From the NCBI GenBank assembly GCA_016936335.1, contig JAFGXZ010000007.1:1-14828 (forward strand): 14,828 nt of DNA. The letters run 5' to 3'. Source of the DNA: Fidelibacterota bacterium. Lineage in GTDB: Bacteria > Fidelibacterota > UBA2242. Within the stretch, counting starts at the first letter, position 1, and each line of letters begins with the position of its first letter. The position numbers and the translations under genes were made by a program. Below the pieces are notes generated by a model. The model was given only the letters and a program-made list of their open reading frames with translations. It was not told the origin of the DNA and searched no databases. Shown here in pieces: positions 1 to 8,091 of the stretch.

Positions 1-51
1 CCAGTGCCCAAATTAACCGGAAAACAGGAACAAATTCTCAATGAAAATTAG
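1..51 (+). CDS. Possible C-terminal tail of an upstream gene (partial, perhaps undecaprenyl diphosphate synthase)
   Basis: Frame 1 is open from the window edge to TAG at 49-51 and would encode PVPKLTGKQEQILNEN, overlapping the bamA start by 11 nt. Frame 3 is also open and ends in TGA at 42-44, which would make a classic ATGA overlap with bamA. The two cannot be separated on about 15 codons. In FCB genomes the isoprenyl transferase uppS often lies just upstream of bamA, and its C-terminus often ends in a GKTSEQI-like tail that frame 1 loosely resembles. That assignment is inference. What can be supported is that bamA is not first in its operon if either frame is real. Confidence 0.3.
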   Translation, partial: PVPKLTGKQEQILNEN

Positions 52-2422
52 ACCCATTCTGATTACTCTCATTTTGGCATGTATAATATTTACCAGTCAG
101 GCAATGGCCCAGTCATCCCAGCGATTAAAAATTCTCGGAGTAGCAGTGAAGGGCAATGAAAGCATCTCCGAAAACAGTATTAAAGTTCAAGCCGGAATTA
201 TGGAGGGTAAAGAAATTATCTTTGATGATATCCCGGATGCCATTAAAAAACTCTGGAAGCTGAAGATCTTCTCCGATATCCAGATTTACATGGATAAATC
301 GACCGATATGGGTCTTTTTCTGATTATTGAAGTGAAGGAATATCCCCGGCTTGACAAATTCGAGATTAAAGGCAATAAAAAGATTCGAAAATCAAAATTT
401 GACGAGGAATTGAACATCATCAGTGGGAAGGTTCTCTCTCCAGCCCTGATCAGTGAAAGCAAGCGAAAGATTTTGGATCTTTATAAAGAAGACGGGTTCC
501 TGCTCGCCGAGGTCACCGAAGAAATTACCCCCGGCGCGGTAGAAAATCTGAAAAACCTGACCTTCCATATCAAAGAAGGAAAAAAAGTTCGGATCAAAGA
601 GGTTCGCTTCGAGAATAATGAACAGTTCAGTGACAGCCGTTTACGACGGGTTCTCAAAGAAACCAAACAGAGGAACCTCTGGCTTTTGAAAATCGGTGAG
701 TTTAAAAGCGATAAATATGATGAAGATAAAAAACTACTAGTCGATTTTTACAACAAAGAGGGTTATCGGGATTTCGAGGTTGTCAGTGACAGCATTCATT
801 ATTCAGAAGACAATAAATACCTTTACCTGAATCTGGAAGTGTATGAAGGTCCTCGATATAAATTCCGGGATATCACGTTCAGTGGTAATGTCCTGTTTAC
901 AAATGAGCAACTGAAACAGGTTTTGGGTATTAAATCCGGTGATTTTTACAACAAACAGGATCTTCAAATGGCGGTTTATGACCGTATAAATGGTTTATAC
1001 ATGGACCGTGGGTATCTTTATTTTAATATTGTTCCTCAGGAAATTCCGGTCGGTGAAGATGAGATCGATTTGTTACTCAGTATCACGGAAAATCACCAGG
1101 TTTCGGTCGGAAGGATTAATATTGTCGGAAATGACCGAACCCACGAAAATGTCATCCGCAGAGAATTAAAAATATATCCCGGGGATATCTTTAGCCGGGA
1201 AGCCCTGATTCGCAGTCAGCGTGAAATTTTTATCATGAATTATTTCAGTGATGTTGTTCCCGACATCGTGCCCTATAGCGATGATGAAGTTGATGTTGAG
1301 ATAACCGTTGAGGAAAAATCCTCGGATCGGGCAAACCTGTCTTTCAGTATCAGCCAGACTTACGGACTAATCGGTGGCGGCGGTATTGAATTCAATAATT
1401 TCCGTGGTCGCGGTCAACAATTGAAAGTCAGCTATCAGCAAGGCACAAACTACAGCATCTACGGAACTCAGACGAATGCTTATAAATCAGCCTCTATTAG
1501 TTATACCGATCCCTGGCTGTTTGATTCTCCCAATCTTGTAGGCGCCAGCCTCTTTTACACGGAACGCGGTTATAGCAGTAGTTATTATTACTATCCTTAT
1601 GATTTGACACAGCGGGGTGGTTCGCTACGCTGGGGACGGCGTTTTCGCTGGCCCGATAACTATTTCAGGGGCACCTGGATGTTTGCCGCTTCAAAAAAAG
1701 AGTATTTTAACCTGGATGAAGAATATTTACAAAGGGTGCTTCTGGGTCAGGATAAAACTACCAATGTCAGTCTGACTCAGGTCATTTCACGCGATAGTCG
1801 CGATGCCCCGGAATTTCCCACAAAGGGTTCGGTTCTAAACTGGACTGCCACGCTGGCCGGTTGGTTCCTGGGTGGAACCGAACATTTTGTCAAAAACCTC
1901 TTTAGTCTTGATTACTACACACCAACAATCTGGAAATTAGTGTTATACAATCATGTTGAATTAGGCATTATCCAGAAAACCCGGGAAAATTCAATCATTC
2001 CGCCAGATGAACGTTTTATTATGGGTGGAGCCGGCATGGTGTACGGAACCGCCCTGCGAGGCTATGACGATAATGCTATCAGCCCGGTTCCTAACAGTGC
2101 GACCGGCAGTTCCTATTCATATTGGGGTGGTGAGTCCATGTTCAAATATACGCTGGAATACCGGGTACCTATTTCTTCAAATCCGACGATTTATGGATTA
2201 TTATTTGCTGAAGCCGGAAATACCTGGATGGACCTGAAAACTACCGACCCATTTAGTTTAAAAAGATCCGCTGGATTTGGTGTCCGGTTTTACATGCCCG
2301 CATTAGGTATGATCGGTGTGGATCTTGGTTACGGTTTTGATGATATCGATCCTGAGGGATATACGGGTTATGGTAAACCCGAAGGGTGGAAGACCCACTT
2401 TATTTTTGGAATGCCATTTTAA
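41..2422 (+). CDS. bamA: BamA, outer membrane protein assembly factor (Omp85 family)
   Basis: Central subunit of the BAM complex, which folds and inserts beta-barrel proteins into the outer membrane. The 793 residues match the usual BamA length. A signal peptide (about 1-23, ending AMA-Q) is followed by five POTRA-type repeats up to about residue 430, visible as recurring strand-turn units such as FEIKGNKKI, VRFENNEQF, ITFSGNVLF and INIVGNDRTHENVIRREL. A 16-stranded barrel fills the rest and ends in phenylalanine (HFIFGMPF), the expected beta-signal. The conserved barrel L6 motif VRGF/Y appears as LRGY at 672-675, a mild variant. An AGGAA Shine-Dalgarno near 26-30 supports the ATG at 41. The next gene, skp, follows after 15 nt, so chaperone and insertase are made together. 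Identity is secure; only the exact POTRA borders are estimates. Confidence 0.97.
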   Translation: MKIRPILITLILACIIFTSQAMAQSSQRLKILGVAVKGNESISENSIKVQAGIMEGKEIIFDDIPDAIKKLWKLKIFSDIQIYMDKSTDMGLFLIIEVKEYPRLDKFEIKGNKKIRKSKFDEELNIISGKVLSPALISESKRKILDLYKEDGFLLAEVTEEITPGAVENLKNLTFHIKEGKKVRIKEVRFENNEQFSDSRLRRVLKETKQRNLWLLKIGEFKSDKYDEDKKLLVDFYNKEGYRDFEVVSDSIHYSEDNKYLYLNLEVYEGPRYKFRDITFSGNVLFTNEQLKQVLGIKSGDFYNKQDLQMAVYDRINGLYMDRGYLYFNIVPQEIPVGEDEIDLLLSITENHQVSVGRINIVGNDRTHENVIRRELKIYPGDIFSREALIRSQREIFIMNYFSDVVPDIVPYSDDEVDVEITVEEKSSDRANLSFSISQTYGLIGGGGIEFNNFRGRGQQLKVSYQQGTNYSIYGTQTNAYKSASISYTDPWLFDSPNLVGASLFYTERGYSSSYYYYPYDLTQRGGSLRWGRRFRWPDNYFRGTWMFAASKKEYFNLDEEYLQRVLLGQDKTTNVSLTQVISRDSRDAPEFPTKGSVLNWTATLAGWFLGGTEHFVKNLFSLDYYTPTIWKLVLYNHVELGIIQKTRENSIIPPDERFIMGGAGMVYGTALRGYDDNAISPVPNSATGSSYSYWGGESMFKYTLEYRVPISSNPTIYGLLFAEAGNTWMDLKTTDPFSLKRSAGFGVRFYMPALGMIGVDLGYGFDDIDPEGYTGYGKPEGWKTHFIFGMPF

Positions 2423-2427
2423 CATAC

Positions 2428-2433
2428 GGAGGA
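2428..2433 (+). promoter_or_regulatory. Strong Shine-Dalgarno fixing the GTG start of skp
   Basis: GGAGGA lies five bases before the GTG at 2438, in the 15-nt gap after the bamA stop. It decides the non-ATG start, which also gives an intact signal peptide (MKKFTLIMIGF). Confidence 0.75.
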
Positions 2434-2437
2434 AACA

Positions 2438-2962
2438 GTGAAAAAATTTACATTGATAATGATTGGTTTTTTGCTCGTGATGTGCTCAGCAAATCTATTT
2501 GCTCAGACTATCAAGATCGGGTATGTCAATTCCGACCGCATCCTTGCTGAGTTTGAAGAGGCAAAAGAGGCTCAGAGAAAACTGGATGTTGAAGCAAAAA
2601 AACTGGAAGATGAGTACCGTGGAATGTTGGGCAAACTTGACAGCCTGAATCGTGATTTTGAACGGCAAAAAATGATTATGAGCGAAACCCGTCGTCAAAC
2701 GAAAGAAAATGAAATTACCCAGCTGCAGCAGAATATTCAACGTTACCAGGTTGAAAAAATGGGACCTGAAGGGGAAATATATCGCAAGCAGGCTGAATTG
2801 GTTGGACCGGTTCTGGAAAAAATCAAAGCCGTTATTGAAAAAGTCGGGAAAAGCAATAAATATGACTATATTTTTGACACTGTTGCCGGAAATATTCTCT
2901 ATGCCGAACCGGTTCATGATTTAACGGATAAAGTACTGTACGAACTCAAACGAAATGAATAA
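2438..2962 (+). CDS. skp: Skp/OmpH-family periplasmic chaperone
   Basis: Periplasmic holdase that keeps unfolded outer-membrane proteins soluble on their way to BamA. The start is GTG. Residues 1-23 form a signal peptide ending NLFAQ. The mature protein opens with the family strand IGYVNSDRIL, and residues about 38-125 are strongly charged and heptad-like (EEAKEAQRKLDVEAKKLEDEY onwards), matching the coiled-coil tentacles of Skp. It closes with the core strand and helix YDYIFDTVAGNILYAEPVHDLTDKV, characteristic of OmpH. Its 174 residues are normal for the family (about 160-190). It sits between bamA and lpxD exactly as in many Gram-negatives. The TAA stop directly abuts the lpxD ATG, suggesting translational coupling. 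Family assignment is firm. Confidence 0.94.
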   Translation: MKKFTLIMIGFLLVMCSANLFAQTIKIGYVNSDRILAEFEEAKEAQRKLDVEAKKLEDEYRGMLGKLDSLNRDFERQKMIMSETRRQTKENEITQLQQNIQRYQVEKMGPEGEIYRKQAELVGPVLEKIKAVIEKVGKSNKYDYIFDTVAGNILYAEPVHDLTDKVLYELKRNE

Positions 2963-3991
2963 ATGACATTTACGCTTGCTCAGATTTCCCAATTTATCAA
3001 CGGTGTAGTTGAGGGAAATCCGGATACGATCATCACTGATCTCGCTGAAATTCAACATGCTGAAGACGGCGAATTGACGTTTTTGTCAAATCCGAAATAC
3101 TCAAAATATATCGCGACGACCCATGCATCAGCCATTCTTGTGGCAAAGGATTTTGGCGGAGAATTTAAAAATTTGATCCGGGTTACAGACCCCTATTTCG
3201 CATTCTCCCAGTTAATCCCGAGATTCCGACCCCCTATAGTTCCACCTAATCCCGGAATCAATCCGTCTGCAACAATTGATGAATCAGTGGTTCTTGGAAA
3301 AGAATGTTATATCGGTCCTAATGTGATAATCGAATCGGATTGCACAATCGGCGACCATGTTATTTTGTTGGGGAATAGTTACGTTGGTCAAAAATCTGAA
3401 ATCGGTGAAAACAGTTTTATTTTTCCCAATGTCAGCATCTACCATCGCTGTAAAATCGGCGCCAACGCCCGAATTCATTCAGGCACTGTCATTGGCAGCG
3501 ATGGGTATGGTTTTGTCCGAACTGAAACGGGAATTTCAAAAATACCCCAGGAAGGCGGTGTTGAGATTGGTGACGATGTCGAAATTGGCGCCAATTGCTC
3601 AATAGATCGCGGTACTCTTAGAAACACCGTTATCGGTAAAGGTACTAAACTGGATAATTTCATTCAGATCGCCCATAATGTAAAAGTCGGTGAGTACTGC
3701 TTTATGGCTGCGATGAGTGGAATTGCCGGAAGTACCAGAGTGGGAAATTATGTGACAATTGCCGCTCAGGTCGGTATTGCTGGTCATTTAAATATTGGCG
3801 ATGGAGTCATTGTCGCTGCTCAATCCGGTATAACCAAGGATGTGGGACCCAATGTAATAATGTTTGGCTCGCCGGCTCAGGATCAGCATACGGCCCGGCG
3901 TGAAATTGCAAACACTCGGTCGATTCCGGATATAAAAGAGCGAATTAAAAACCTTGAAAAAGACTTGGAATTGCTGAAGCGAGGGAAATAA
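2963..3991 (+). CDS. lpxD: LpxD, UDP-3-O-(3-hydroxyacyl)glucosamine N-acyltransferase
   Basis: Third enzyme of lipid A synthesis; it transfers a 3-hydroxyacyl chain from ACP to the 2-amino group of UDP-3-O-acylglucosamine. The N-terminal uridine-binding domain (about 1-100, starting MTFTLAQISQFINGVVEGNPD) leads into a left-handed beta-helix of hexapeptide repeats (about 100-300, e.g. IGPNVIIESDCTIGDHVIL). The family signature GSDGYGFV is at 178-185, and the catalytic histidine is H238 in NFIQIAHNV, matching E. coli H239. A C-terminal helix (about 310-342) follows. Length 342 is typical. The ATG comes immediately after the skp stop with no good Shine-Dalgarno, so translation probably depends on ribosomes finishing skp. 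lpxC-fabZ begins one base after its stop. Confidence 0.96.
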   Translation: MTFTLAQISQFINGVVEGNPDTIITDLAEIQHAEDGELTFLSNPKYSKYIATTHASAILVAKDFGGEFKNLIRVTDPYFAFSQLIPRFRPPIVPPNPGINPSATIDESVVLGKECYIGPNVIIESDCTIGDHVILLGNSYVGQKSEIGENSFIFPNVSIYHRCKIGANARIHSGTVIGSDGYGFVRTETGISKIPQEGGVEIGDDVEIGANCSIDRGTLRNTVIGKGTKLDNFIQIAHNVKVGEYCFMAAMSGIAGSTRVGNYVTIAAQVGIAGHLNIGDGVIVAAQSGITKDVGPNVIMFGSPAQDQHTARREIANTRSIPDIKERIKNLEKDLELLKRGK

Positions 3992-3992
3992 C

Positions 3993-5387
3993 ATGCCAAG
4001 AAATCAACGAACGATAAAAGACGATATTTCAGTATCCGGCATTGGATTACATACTGGTGTGAAAAGTACGATAACCTTTAAACCGGCTCCCGAGAATTCC
4101 GGTATTCGTTTTATTCGCTCTGACGTTAAGAATTGTCCTCAGATTGTTGCCGATATCAATCATGTCGTCGATATTGCCCGTGGGACTACAATTGCCCAGA
4201 ACGGAGTTCAGATTCACACAGTTGAACATGTACTGGCCGCGGTCACCGGACTTGAAATCGATAACATTTTTATTGAGGTTAATAATATTGAGCCGCCGGT
4301 TTGCGATGGCAGTGCCATTGAATTCGTCAAAGCGCTTAAAAAAGCGATAATTGTTGAACAGGACACTCCACAGGATGTTCTCGTTATTGAAAAAATTATT
4401 CAATATACCGATCCTAAAAACGGGGTCGACGTCCATGTATTGCCGGCCGACAGTTTCCGGATCACATTCATGATTGATTACCCAATTCCGGCAATTGGCA
4501 CTCAATACTCGGCCATGTATTCATTGACCGATGAGTTTGAAACCGACTACGCTTCAGCCCGGACCTTCTGTACATTAAGCGAGGTCGAGCACCTGAAAAA
4601 CATGGGACTGATCAAAGGCGGTAATGTCGACAATGCCGTTGTTTTCATCGACCGTGAAATTGAAAAAGGCGAAATCAATCGTCTGAAAAGTATGTTCAAT
4701 ATCGAAAATGATATTGTATTGGGACAGCGGGGAACTCTGAATGGTGTTGAGCTGCGTTATTACAATGAAGCCGTTCGTCATAAAATTCTCGACCTGATCG
4801 GCGATTTTGCCCTGCTGGGTGTACCGATTCAGGGTCATGTCATCGCAGCCCGCAGTGGTCATGGCCACAATGTAAACCTCGTTAAAAAAATCCGGAAGGA
4901 ATATGAAAAGATCCTGATCCGGGACAAATTCCAAAAAACAAAGATATCGGGAGCGCTTTTCGATATTCAGGGAATAGAACAAATCCTTCCCCATCGATAT
5001 CCCTTTTTAATGGTCGACCGTGTTCTGGATATGAGTCCCGGTGAAAGTGTGACCGCAATTAAGAATGTTACCATTAATGAACCTTATTTTATCGGTCATT
5101 TCCCCAAAAGAAAAGTCATGCCGGGCGTCATGATTATTGAAGCATTGGCTCAGGCGGGCGGATTATTGCTTCTGAACACAATCGAACATCCGCAACAAAA
5201 ACTGGTACTTTTTACCGGTTTGGATAATGTTCGCTGGCGCAAACAGGTCACCCCCGGTGATCAATTAAGACTGTATGTAAAAATGACTCAGTTCAGGTTA
5301 TCGGTCTGCAAAATGAAGGCGATTGCCTATGTCAATGATGATATTGTCGTTGAAGCAGAGATGATGGCCTCAATAACGGATTATTAA
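3993..5387 (+). CDS. lpxC-fabZ: Bifunctional LpxC-FabZ fusion: UDP-3-O-acyl-GlcNAc deacetylase / 3-hydroxyacyl-ACP dehydratase
   Basis: One 464-residue polypeptide carries two enzymes that compete for related hydroxyacyl substrates. Residues about 1-310 are LpxC, the zinc deacetylase and committed step of lipid A synthesis. HTVEH at 75-79 supplies catalytic E78 and zinc ligand H79, RHKILDLIGD supplies ligands H263 and D267, and SGHGHN supplies the general-acid H290. A short linker (about 311-325) leads to FabZ (about 326-464), the fatty-acid dehydratase: LPHRYPFLMVDRV at 332-344, catalytic H369 in FIGHFP, and E383 in PGVMIIEALAQ, with the usual 14-residue spacing. All key residues are present, so both halves look active. 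The fusion is known from Bacteroidota and relatives and is the best taxonomic marker here. GAGGGAA just upstream is the ribosome site; lpxA starts one base after the stop. Confidence 0.97.
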   Translation: MPRNQRTIKDDISVSGIGLHTGVKSTITFKPAPENSGIRFIRSDVKNCPQIVADINHVVDIARGTTIAQNGVQIHTVEHVLAAVTGLEIDNIFIEVNNIEPPVCDGSAIEFVKALKKAIIVEQDTPQDVLVIEKIIQYTDPKNGVDVHVLPADSFRITFMIDYPIPAIGTQYSAMYSLTDEFETDYASARTFCTLSEVEHLKNMGLIKGGNVDNAVVFIDREIEKGEINRLKSMFNIENDIVLGQRGTLNGVELRYYNEAVRHKILDLIGDFALLGVPIQGHVIAARSGHGHNVNLVKKIRKEYEKILIRDKFQKTKISGALFDIQGIEQILPHRYPFLMVDRVLDMSPGESVTAIKNVTINEPYFIGHFPKRKVMPGVMIIEALAQAGGLLLLNTIEHPQQKLVLFTGLDNVRWRKQVTPGDQLRLYVKMTQFRLSVCKMKAIAYVNDDIVVEAEMMASITDY

Positions 5388-5388
5388 A

Positions 5389-6165
5389 ATGGCAAATTCC
5401 ATTCATCCAACCGCAATTATCGAAGCCGGTGTCAATATTGGTGAAAACGTCAGCATCGGTCCCTATTCGTGGATTCGTAACAATGTCACTATTGGCGACG
5501 GATGCAACATCGGCTCACATGTCGTTATATGCCCGGGCAGCAAAATTGGAAACAACTGTCAAATCCTCCATCACGCCGTACTGGGAGAAGTTCCGCAAGA
5601 TCTTAAATTTGGTGGTGAAGAAACCACTATTGAAGTCGGTGACCGAACCGTCATTCGTGAATTTGTTACCATTAACCGGGGTACTCAGGCTCATTGGAAA
5701 ACCGTTGTCGGTTCCGATTGTCTGATGATGGCCTATGTTCACCTCGCCCATGACTGTATCGTGGGCAATAATGTCATCATGGCCAATGCCTGTAACGTTG
5801 GCGGTCATGTGGAAATTCAGGACTGGGCAATTCTGGGCGGTATGGTTGGTATCCACCAATTCACAAAAGTCGGCCAGCATAGCCTGGTCGGTGGTCATTA
5901 TCGCGTGATAAAAGATGTCCCTCCTTTCATTATCGCTGCCGGCGAACCATTACGATTCGAAGGTCTTAATATCATTGGCCTGCGGCGGCGTGGTTTCAAG
6001 AACGACGTCCTTAAAAATCTGAAAAAAGCCTACAACCTGATCTATTCATCCCAATATAACGTCTCAGACGCCGTCAAGAAAATTCATGAAGAAATAGAAC
6101 AAACCCCGGAAGTCAATGCCCTTCTTGAATTCATTCAAAAAAGCGACCGTGGAATTATTCGCTAA
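5389..6165 (+). CDS. lpxA: LpxA, acyl-ACP:UDP-N-acetylglucosamine O-acyltransferase
   Basis: First enzyme of lipid A synthesis; it adds a 3-hydroxyacyl chain to O-3 of UDP-GlcNAc. The 258 residues comprise a hexapeptide-repeat beta-helix (about 1-190) and a C-terminal helical domain ending SDRGIIR, close to the E. coli end STRGLIR. Signatures are GEVPQDLKF at 66-74, EFVTINRGT at 91-99 and the catalytic base H121 in HLAHDC (E. coli H125). In the acyl-length region the sequence is VGGHYRVIKDVPPF: the E. coli ruler glycine G173 is kept (G169 here), but the next three residues are bulky H-Y-R. The ribosome site before ATG 5389 is weak and the gap after lpxC-fabZ is one base, so coupling is likely. 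No lpxB follows; an unrelated exported protein gene comes next. Confidence 0.96.
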   Translation: MANSIHPTAIIEAGVNIGENVSIGPYSWIRNNVTIGDGCNIGSHVVICPGSKIGNNCQILHHAVLGEVPQDLKFGGEETTIEVGDRTVIREFVTINRGTQAHWKTVVGSDCLMMAYVHLAHDCIVGNNVIMANACNVGGHVEIQDWAILGGMVGIHQFTKVGQHSLVGGHYRVIKDVPPFIIAAGEPLRFEGLNIIGLRRRGFKNDVLKNLKKAYNLIYSSQYNVSDAVKKIHEEIEQTPEVNALLEFIQKSDRGIIR

Positions 6166-6178
6166 TTAAATTGAAACA

Positions 6179-6904
6179 GTGCAAATCAATCCCTGCCGAT
6201 ATCATCTAATTTTACTGTCCACTCTTTTACTTTGTAACAGAGCATTCTCTTCAAATCTTGATCTGACCGGTATCGGATTTTCAATGGCAAAAAAACATCT
6301 GGAACCAGTTTGTGAAATCATCGCAGCCGAACAGACCCCTCTCCTTACATTTCTTTCCTATCATAACAGCCCGTTGTTGGCAGCAGGGGGATCATTTTTA
6401 ACCTTTGCCCTCCCGGAATTCAGGTCTATTAACTACGGATTCCCAAGTTTTTGGGTTGCTATGTCTATTTCTCCAAATTTGACAATTGGCGCCAATGTTA
6501 TCGGTTCGCACTGGATTGATGATAATATCCAGACAATCGGACCATTTCTGAACACTGTTTGGGGTACACAGGAAAAATCAATGAATGCCGGTTTTCATTT
6601 TCATAACCTAAAAGGCCCTGATGATTTTCACTTGACCGATGTGTCGTTCGATGTTTCCAGAATTTCCCGTAGTCCCAAATGGATTCTGGGATATGGAGTC
6701 ACAGCCCATTATTTCAAAACCTATCTGCATGTAACGGATCACCAGGATTCCACTCAAAACTACAAATTGACAACCGATCTGAATTGCCTCTTTTTCAGGT
6801 ATGGCATTTATCGCCGGATCGGTAAAACTATGCAATTAGGCGGTGAGTTTTTTCTGACGACTGGAAACTTTATCAGCAACTTTAACGTAACATTTAATTT
6901 TTAA
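6179..6904 (+). CDS. Unrecognised exported protein, probable small outer-membrane beta-barrel
   Basis: I do not recognise a family. The GTG start at 6179 gives a credible signal peptide (MQINPCRYHLILLSTLLLC, cleavage likely near AFSS, residue about 25); the next in-frame ATG at 6284 would lose it. The mature part of about 215 residues is rich in aromatic and alternating polar/apolar stretches, for example FWVAMSISPNLTIGANVIGS, WILGYGVTAHYF, MQLGGEFFLTTGNF and the final SNFNVTFNF. It ends in phenylalanine like a BAM substrate. This suggests 8-10 membrane strands. Cys19 is preceded by LLL, not a proper lipobox, so it is unlikely to be a lipoprotein. It sits 13 nt after lpxA and 9 nt before dxr, inside the operon that makes lipid A and its assembly machine. 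Function unknown; the barrel call is inference from composition. Confidence 0.6.
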   Translation: MQINPCRYHLILLSTLLLCNRAFSSNLDLTGIGFSMAKKHLEPVCEIIAAEQTPLLTFLSYHNSPLLAAGGSFLTFALPEFRSINYGFPSFWVAMSISPNLTIGANVIGSHWIDDNIQTIGPFLNTVWGTQEKSMNAGFHFHNLKGPDDFHLTDVSFDVSRISRSPKWILGYGVTAHYFKTYLHVTDHQDSTQNYKLTTDLNCLFFRYGIYRRIGKTMQLGGEFFLTTGNFISNFNVTFNF

Positions 6905-6913
6905 CAGCTACGC

Positions 6914-8071
6914 ATGAAACAGATTACAATTCTTGGATCGACCGGCAGTATCGGTGTAAACGCCATAAAGGTAGTGACCGCTAATCCAGAATATTACCAG
7001 ATAAAATATCTAACCGCCGGTCAAAACGCCGATAAGCTGATCAAACAAGCTATCGCATTAAAACCCAAAGCCGTTGCAATCGCAGATGACTCAAAGGCAT
7101 TACAAATTGAAAACACCTTACGACCCTACTCGATTGAAGTACTCGCTGGTAAAAACGGAATCCTGGAAGTAGCCTCGCGGTCGGATGTGGATCTGGTTGT
7201 AAATGCGATTGTCGGCAGTGCCGGCCTGGAACCCAGTATCCGGGCTTTAAATACCGGCAAGGATATGGCACTTTCCAACAAAGAATCCCTGGTCATGGCC
7301 GGTGAAATCATCAATGAATTGCTGAAAAAGAATCAATTGAAGCTTTTCCCGATTGACAGTGAGCACAGTGCCATCTGGCAGTGTCTGGTTGGTGAAAATC
7401 CAGCCAACATTCGAAAATTAATTCTAACCGGATCAGGAGGCCCGTTTCGCTCATTGCCAAATGACCAATTCGCTGATATTACTCCGGAACAGGCGCTACG
7501 GCATCCGACCTGGAACATGGGAAAAAAGATAAGCATCGACTCTGCTACCTTGATGAATAAAGGTCTCGAAATCATCGAGGCATACTGGCTTTTTCATGTA
7601 CCGCCAGAGAACATCGAAATTGTTATTCACCCGCAATCTATTATTCATTCCATGGTCGAATTTGTGGATGGATCAATTAAAGCACAGCTCGGGTTGCCCG
7701 ATATGAAACTTCCCATTCAATATGCACTGAGCTATCCGGGTAGATTTCCGGTCTCCTGGGAAGTAACCAACTTCGCAAAAATCGGGCAGCTGACATTTGA
7801 AGCACCGGATTTTAAAAAGTTTCCCGCGCTGCAACTGGCCTTTGACGCCCTGCACAGAGCCGGTACAGCACCGGCAATTTTGAATATCGTGAATGAATTT
7901 GCAGTATATGCGTTTCTTGAAAATAAACTATCCTTTATGGATATTCCCGGCCTGGTTGATCGGGCACTTTCGCAACTGACGATTGTCGACCATCCGACTC
8001 TCCAAGACATTCTGGAAGCGGAACAATGCGGACGGGAATTTGTTGAACAACATGTTCGACAACACAATTAG
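6914..8071 (+). CDS. dxr: Dxr, 1-deoxy-D-xylulose 5-phosphate reductoisomerase
   Basis: Catalyses the first committed step of the MEP isoprenoid pathway, converting DXP to MEP with NADPH. Isoprenoids feed undecaprenyl phosphate and quinones, so it fits an envelope operon. The N-terminal NADPH-binding motif is GSTGSIG at 8-14. SNKESLVMAGE at 121-131, DSEHSAIWQ (metal ligands D148 and E150), GSGGPFR at 173-179, HPTWNMGKKISIDSATLMNKGLE (third ligand E219) and HPQSIIHSMVEF at 239-250 are all present, so the enzyme should be active. The 385 residues are typical (about 380-400). dxr, uppS, cdsA and rseP are neighbours in many bacteria; here dxr leads straight to rseP after 20 nt, with cdsA not between them. 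Confidence 0.97.
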   Translation: MKQITILGSTGSIGVNAIKVVTANPEYYQIKYLTAGQNADKLIKQAIALKPKAVAIADDSKALQIENTLRPYSIEVLAGKNGILEVASRSDVDLVVNAIVGSAGLEPSIRALNTGKDMALSNKESLVMAGEIINELLKKNQLKLFPIDSEHSAIWQCLVGENPANIRKLILTGSGGPFRSLPNDQFADITPEQALRHPTWNMGKKISIDSATLMNKGLEIIEAYWLFHVPPENIEIVIHPQSIIHSMVEFVDGSIKAQLGLPDMKLPIQYALSYPGRFPVSWEVTNFAKIGQLTFEAPDFKKFPALQLAFDALHRAGTAPAILNIVNEFAVYAFLENKLSFMDIPGLVDRALSQLTIVDHPTLQDILEAEQCGREFVEQHVRQHN

Positions 8072-8091
8072 TTGAAAGGAATTTTGCTGAT

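Noticed and set aside
4047..4505. 152-codon minus-strand open frame under lpxC-fabZ
   Set aside because: It lies wholly within a certain gene, has no recognisable domain or ribosome site, and reads as a shadow of the sense codons. The same applies to 2495-2917, 4575-4994, 8509-8898 and 5515-5898 on the minus strand.
6179..6253. Lipoprotein signal in the unknown barrel protein (LLLC at residues 16-19)
   Set aside because: The residue before Cys19 is leucine, not Gly, Ala or Ser, so it does not fit a lipobox; an ordinary signal peptide fits better.
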